From: VFJZ01 sp046598415
Lineage (GTDB): Bacteria; Actinomycetota; Thermoleophilia; Gaiellales; F1-60-MAGs149
Assembly (NCBI GenBank): GCA_046598415.1
Contig: JBKJIG010000098.1
Span: 73,324-137,323, forward strand
Direction of reading: 5' to 3'
DNA: 64,000 bases
Of the stretch, positions 62,777 through 64,000 are shown piece by piece. The notes below the pieces were generated by a model, which was not told the DNA's origin, did no database searches, and was given only the letters and a program-made list of their open reading frames with translations. Position numbers and translations under genes: made by a program. Each line of letters opens with the position of its first letter. Position 1 is the stretch's first letter.

Positions 62777-62819
62777 GGCGGCCAGTATGCCGCAGCCGCC
62801 TGCGATACTGGCCGCCATG
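62774..62819. promoter_or_regulatory. Perfect 15-bp inverted repeat containing both divergent start codons
   Basis: CATGGCGGCCAGTAT (62774-62788) is the exact reverse complement of ATACTGGCCGCCATG (62805-62819), with 16 nt between. Each arm holds a -10-like (C/G)ATACT, 7 nt and the ATG, so thiolase and the AlkZ-like gene have identical leaderless-type start regions. Confidence 0.75.
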
Positions 62820-63887
62820 ACCGGCGCCGAGATCGTCTCCGGGCGCCTGCACCACCAGCTGGTCGCGGGCGGTGCGACCCGCTCACCGGCGATGGTCGTC
62901 CGGACGCTCGGAGCCGTGCAGGGACAGGACTACCTCGCGTCCCTGTGGGCCGTCGCGGTGCGCACACCCGACGCCACGGAGCGTGATGTCGAGGCGTCGA
63001 TCGCCCGCCGCGAGCTGGTGCGGACGTGGCCGATGCGCGGCACGCTGCACCTGGTCGCAGCCTCCGACGCGCGCTGGATGACCGAGCTGATGGCGCCCAA
63101 GGCCGTGAAGCGGATGGCCGCCCGCCACCGGCAGCTCGGGCTCGACGAGTCCGTCTTTCACCGCGCCCGTGCTGCCCTCACCGAGGCGCTGCAGGGCGAC
63201 CGGCAGCTCACCCGGCCCGCCGCGTACGAGGTGCTCGAGGCGATCGGCATCCCGGCCGACGAGCGCCGCAACCACATCTTCGGCTACCTGGCGCAGCAGT
63301 CGGTGCTGTGCATCGCGGCCCGCGAGGGCAAGCAGCCCACGTTCGCGCTGCTGGAGGAGTGGGCGCCGTCGGCCCGCAGCCTGCCGCGCGACGAGTCGCT
63401 CGCGCAGCTCGCGCTGCGCTACTTCACGGGCCACGGGCCGGCGACGGAGCAGGACCTGATGTGGTGGTCCGGGCTGACGGCGAAGGACGTGCGCGCAGGC
63501 ATCGCGATGGTGGGCGGCGAGCTGGAGGTGACGACCGTCGACGGCGTCAGCCACTGGAGCGGCCCCGGCGCCACGCCGCCGGTCGACCGGGCGCGGATCG
63601 ACCTGCTGCCGAGCTTCGACGAGTACCTGCTCGGCTACCGCGAGCGCAGCGCGATGCTCGACCCGGCGCACGCCACCGGCGTCAATCCGGGCGGCAACGG
63701 CATCTTCAACCCGATCGTCGTCATCGGCGGCCGCGTCCGGGGCAGCTGGAAGCGCACGATCAAGAAGGGTCGCGTCGAGATCGCCGCGACCCCGTTCGCC
63801 ACGTTCACGACGCGCGAGCAGCGGGCGATCGCGCTCGAGGCCGAGCGCTACGGCGCGTTCCTGGGCCTGGCCGCCACGGTCGTCTAG
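62817..63887 (+). CDS. Winged-helix DNA-binding protein, HTH_42 (AlkZ/YcaQ) family
   Basis: This 356-residue protein has RLHHQLVAGGATRSPAMVVR, LGAVQGQDYLASLWAVAVRT, RTWPMRGTLHLVAASDARWM and LLPSFDEYLLGYRERSAMLD, the conserved blocks of the AlkZ/YcaQ family of DNA glycosylases and related proteins. Family members excise bulky or crosslinked bases. The QxQ or QxD catalytic-type motif may correspond to AVQGQDYL. ATG 62817 is set by the GATACT box; in-frame ATGs from 62742 would read through the thiolase start region. It is followed by an IS fragment. Confidence 0.87.
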   Translation: MTGAEIVSGRLHHQLVAGGATRSPAMVVRTLGAVQGQDYLASLWAVAVRTPDATERDVEASIARRELVRTWPMRGTLHLVAASDARWMTELMAPKAVKRMAARHRQLGLDESVFHRARAALTEALQGDRQLTRPAAYEVLEAIGIPADERRNHIFGYLAQQSVLCIAAREGKQPTFALLEEWAPSARSLPRDESLAQLALRYFTGHGPATEQDLMWWSGLTAKDVRAGIAMVGGELEVTTVDGVSHWSGPGATPPVDRARIDLLPSFDEYLLGYRERSAMLDPAHATGVNPGGNGIFNPIVVIGGRVRGSWKRTIKKGRVEIAATPFATFTTREQRAIALEAERYGAFLGLAATVV

Positions 63888-63907
63888 ATCGTTTGCCGCG
63901 AATCGGT

Positions 63908-64000
63908 TTAGTGGTCGTAGTTGATGATTGAGCGGGCTGGTTGGCGGCCGGCGTGCGTGTTGTGCCAGATGCAGGCGGTGAGCGCGAGGAGCCGCAGCGT
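63908..64000 (-). mobile_element. Transposase C-terminus (IS982-like), cut by window edge
   Basis: On the minus strand the frame open at base 64000 reads TLRLLALTACIWHNTHAG then RQPARSIINYDH and a TAA stop at 63908. The RLLALTACIWHN...RSIINYDH ending resembles the C-termini of IS982-type transposases in actinobacteria as I remember them. Only 30 residues are visible, so the family is tentative. The element end would lie between 63888 and 63907, just after the AlkZ-like gene. Confidence 0.6.

Overview
The window is G+C-rich, densely coded DNA with short intergenic gaps, many 1-4 nt stop/start overlaps and frequent GTG/TTG starts. Gene content (DUF2469, CarD, DisA, RskA-type anti-sigma factor, F420-type LLM oxidoreductase, a clpC/radA/disA/carD neighbourhood and a tilS/hpt/ftsH/folPBK/coaX/dus/greA/lysS neighbourhood) points to Actinomycetota. 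A deep-branching class such as Thermoleophilia is my best guess; this is inference from gene order and not a proven placement. No rRNA, tRNA or CRISPR array was seen. One IS transposase is cut by the right edge.

Layout. 1-2.3 kb: lemA (5' cut), an HtpX-like protease and a DUF1028 protein. 2.3-7.1 kb (minus): ispF, a PHP phosphatase, ispD and a PIN/TRAM gene in one overlapping operon, then carD and disA; opposite disA lies a decayed 5'-3' exonuclease gene. 7.6-8.8 kb: ECF sigma factor and anti-sigma factor. 8.9-11 kb (minus): hydrolase and radA. 11-16.7 kb: a dehydrogenase, a NlpC/P60 lipoprotein, a LysR regulator divergent from a short leader-type ORF plus terminator plus EamA transporter, and a second EamA transporter. 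16.8-22.3 kb: clpC, then an exported protein with two trypsin units, the first lacking the catalytic His. 22.3-30.6 kb: lysS-greA, dus, a Zn alcohol dehydrogenase, and a six-gene coupled operon (Fe-ADH, folP, folB, folK, DUF2469, coaX). 30.6-38.3 kb: ftsH, a second sigma/anti-sigma pair, a molybdopterin oxidoreductase, hpt, tilS. 38.3-42.8 kb: btpA-like, enoyl-CoA hydratase and macro-domain genes; a small membrane protein; purine nucleoside phosphorylase; diacylglycerol-kinase-like lipid kinase. 42.9-43.6 kb: a two-gene cassette of an unknown protein plus a GIY-YIG protein. 43.7-46.9 kb: MoxR, CoxE-like and XdhC/CoxF-like maturation genes without enzyme subunits nearby. 47-54 kb: L,D-transpeptidase, thioesterase, cupredoxin, IMPDH, amidase, LLM oxidoreductase, LtrA. 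53.6-59.6 kb: TetR/cupin divergent pair, a shortened GMC oxidoreductase, a glutamine-synthetase-like ligase, a D-Ala-D-Ala-type ligase, a PLP aminotransferase and a DUF1272 protein. 59.6-64 kb: acetoacetyl-CoA synthetase, thiolase, an AlkZ-like winged-helix protein and the IS fragment.

Expression. At least 21 genes have a TANNNT hexamer ending 6-8 nt before an ATG or GTG, the layout of leaderless transcription; this fixed several starts (disA, the thioesterase, the LLM protein). Most other genes sit in overlapping operons, and a few have clear Shine-Dalgarno sequences (clpC, cupin, the GS-like gene, the GIY-YIG cassette). Three convergent junctions carry GC-rich palindromes of recurring types (GTGCCAGGCAC and GGGGTCAGACCCC).

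Most useful leads: the attenuator-like leader before the EamA gene, the internally duplicated trypsin protein with a degenerate first unit, a 45-nt element shared upstream of two cell-wall genes, the 15-bp perfect inverted repeat holding two start codons, the GIY-YIG cassette, and the leaderless promoter pattern.
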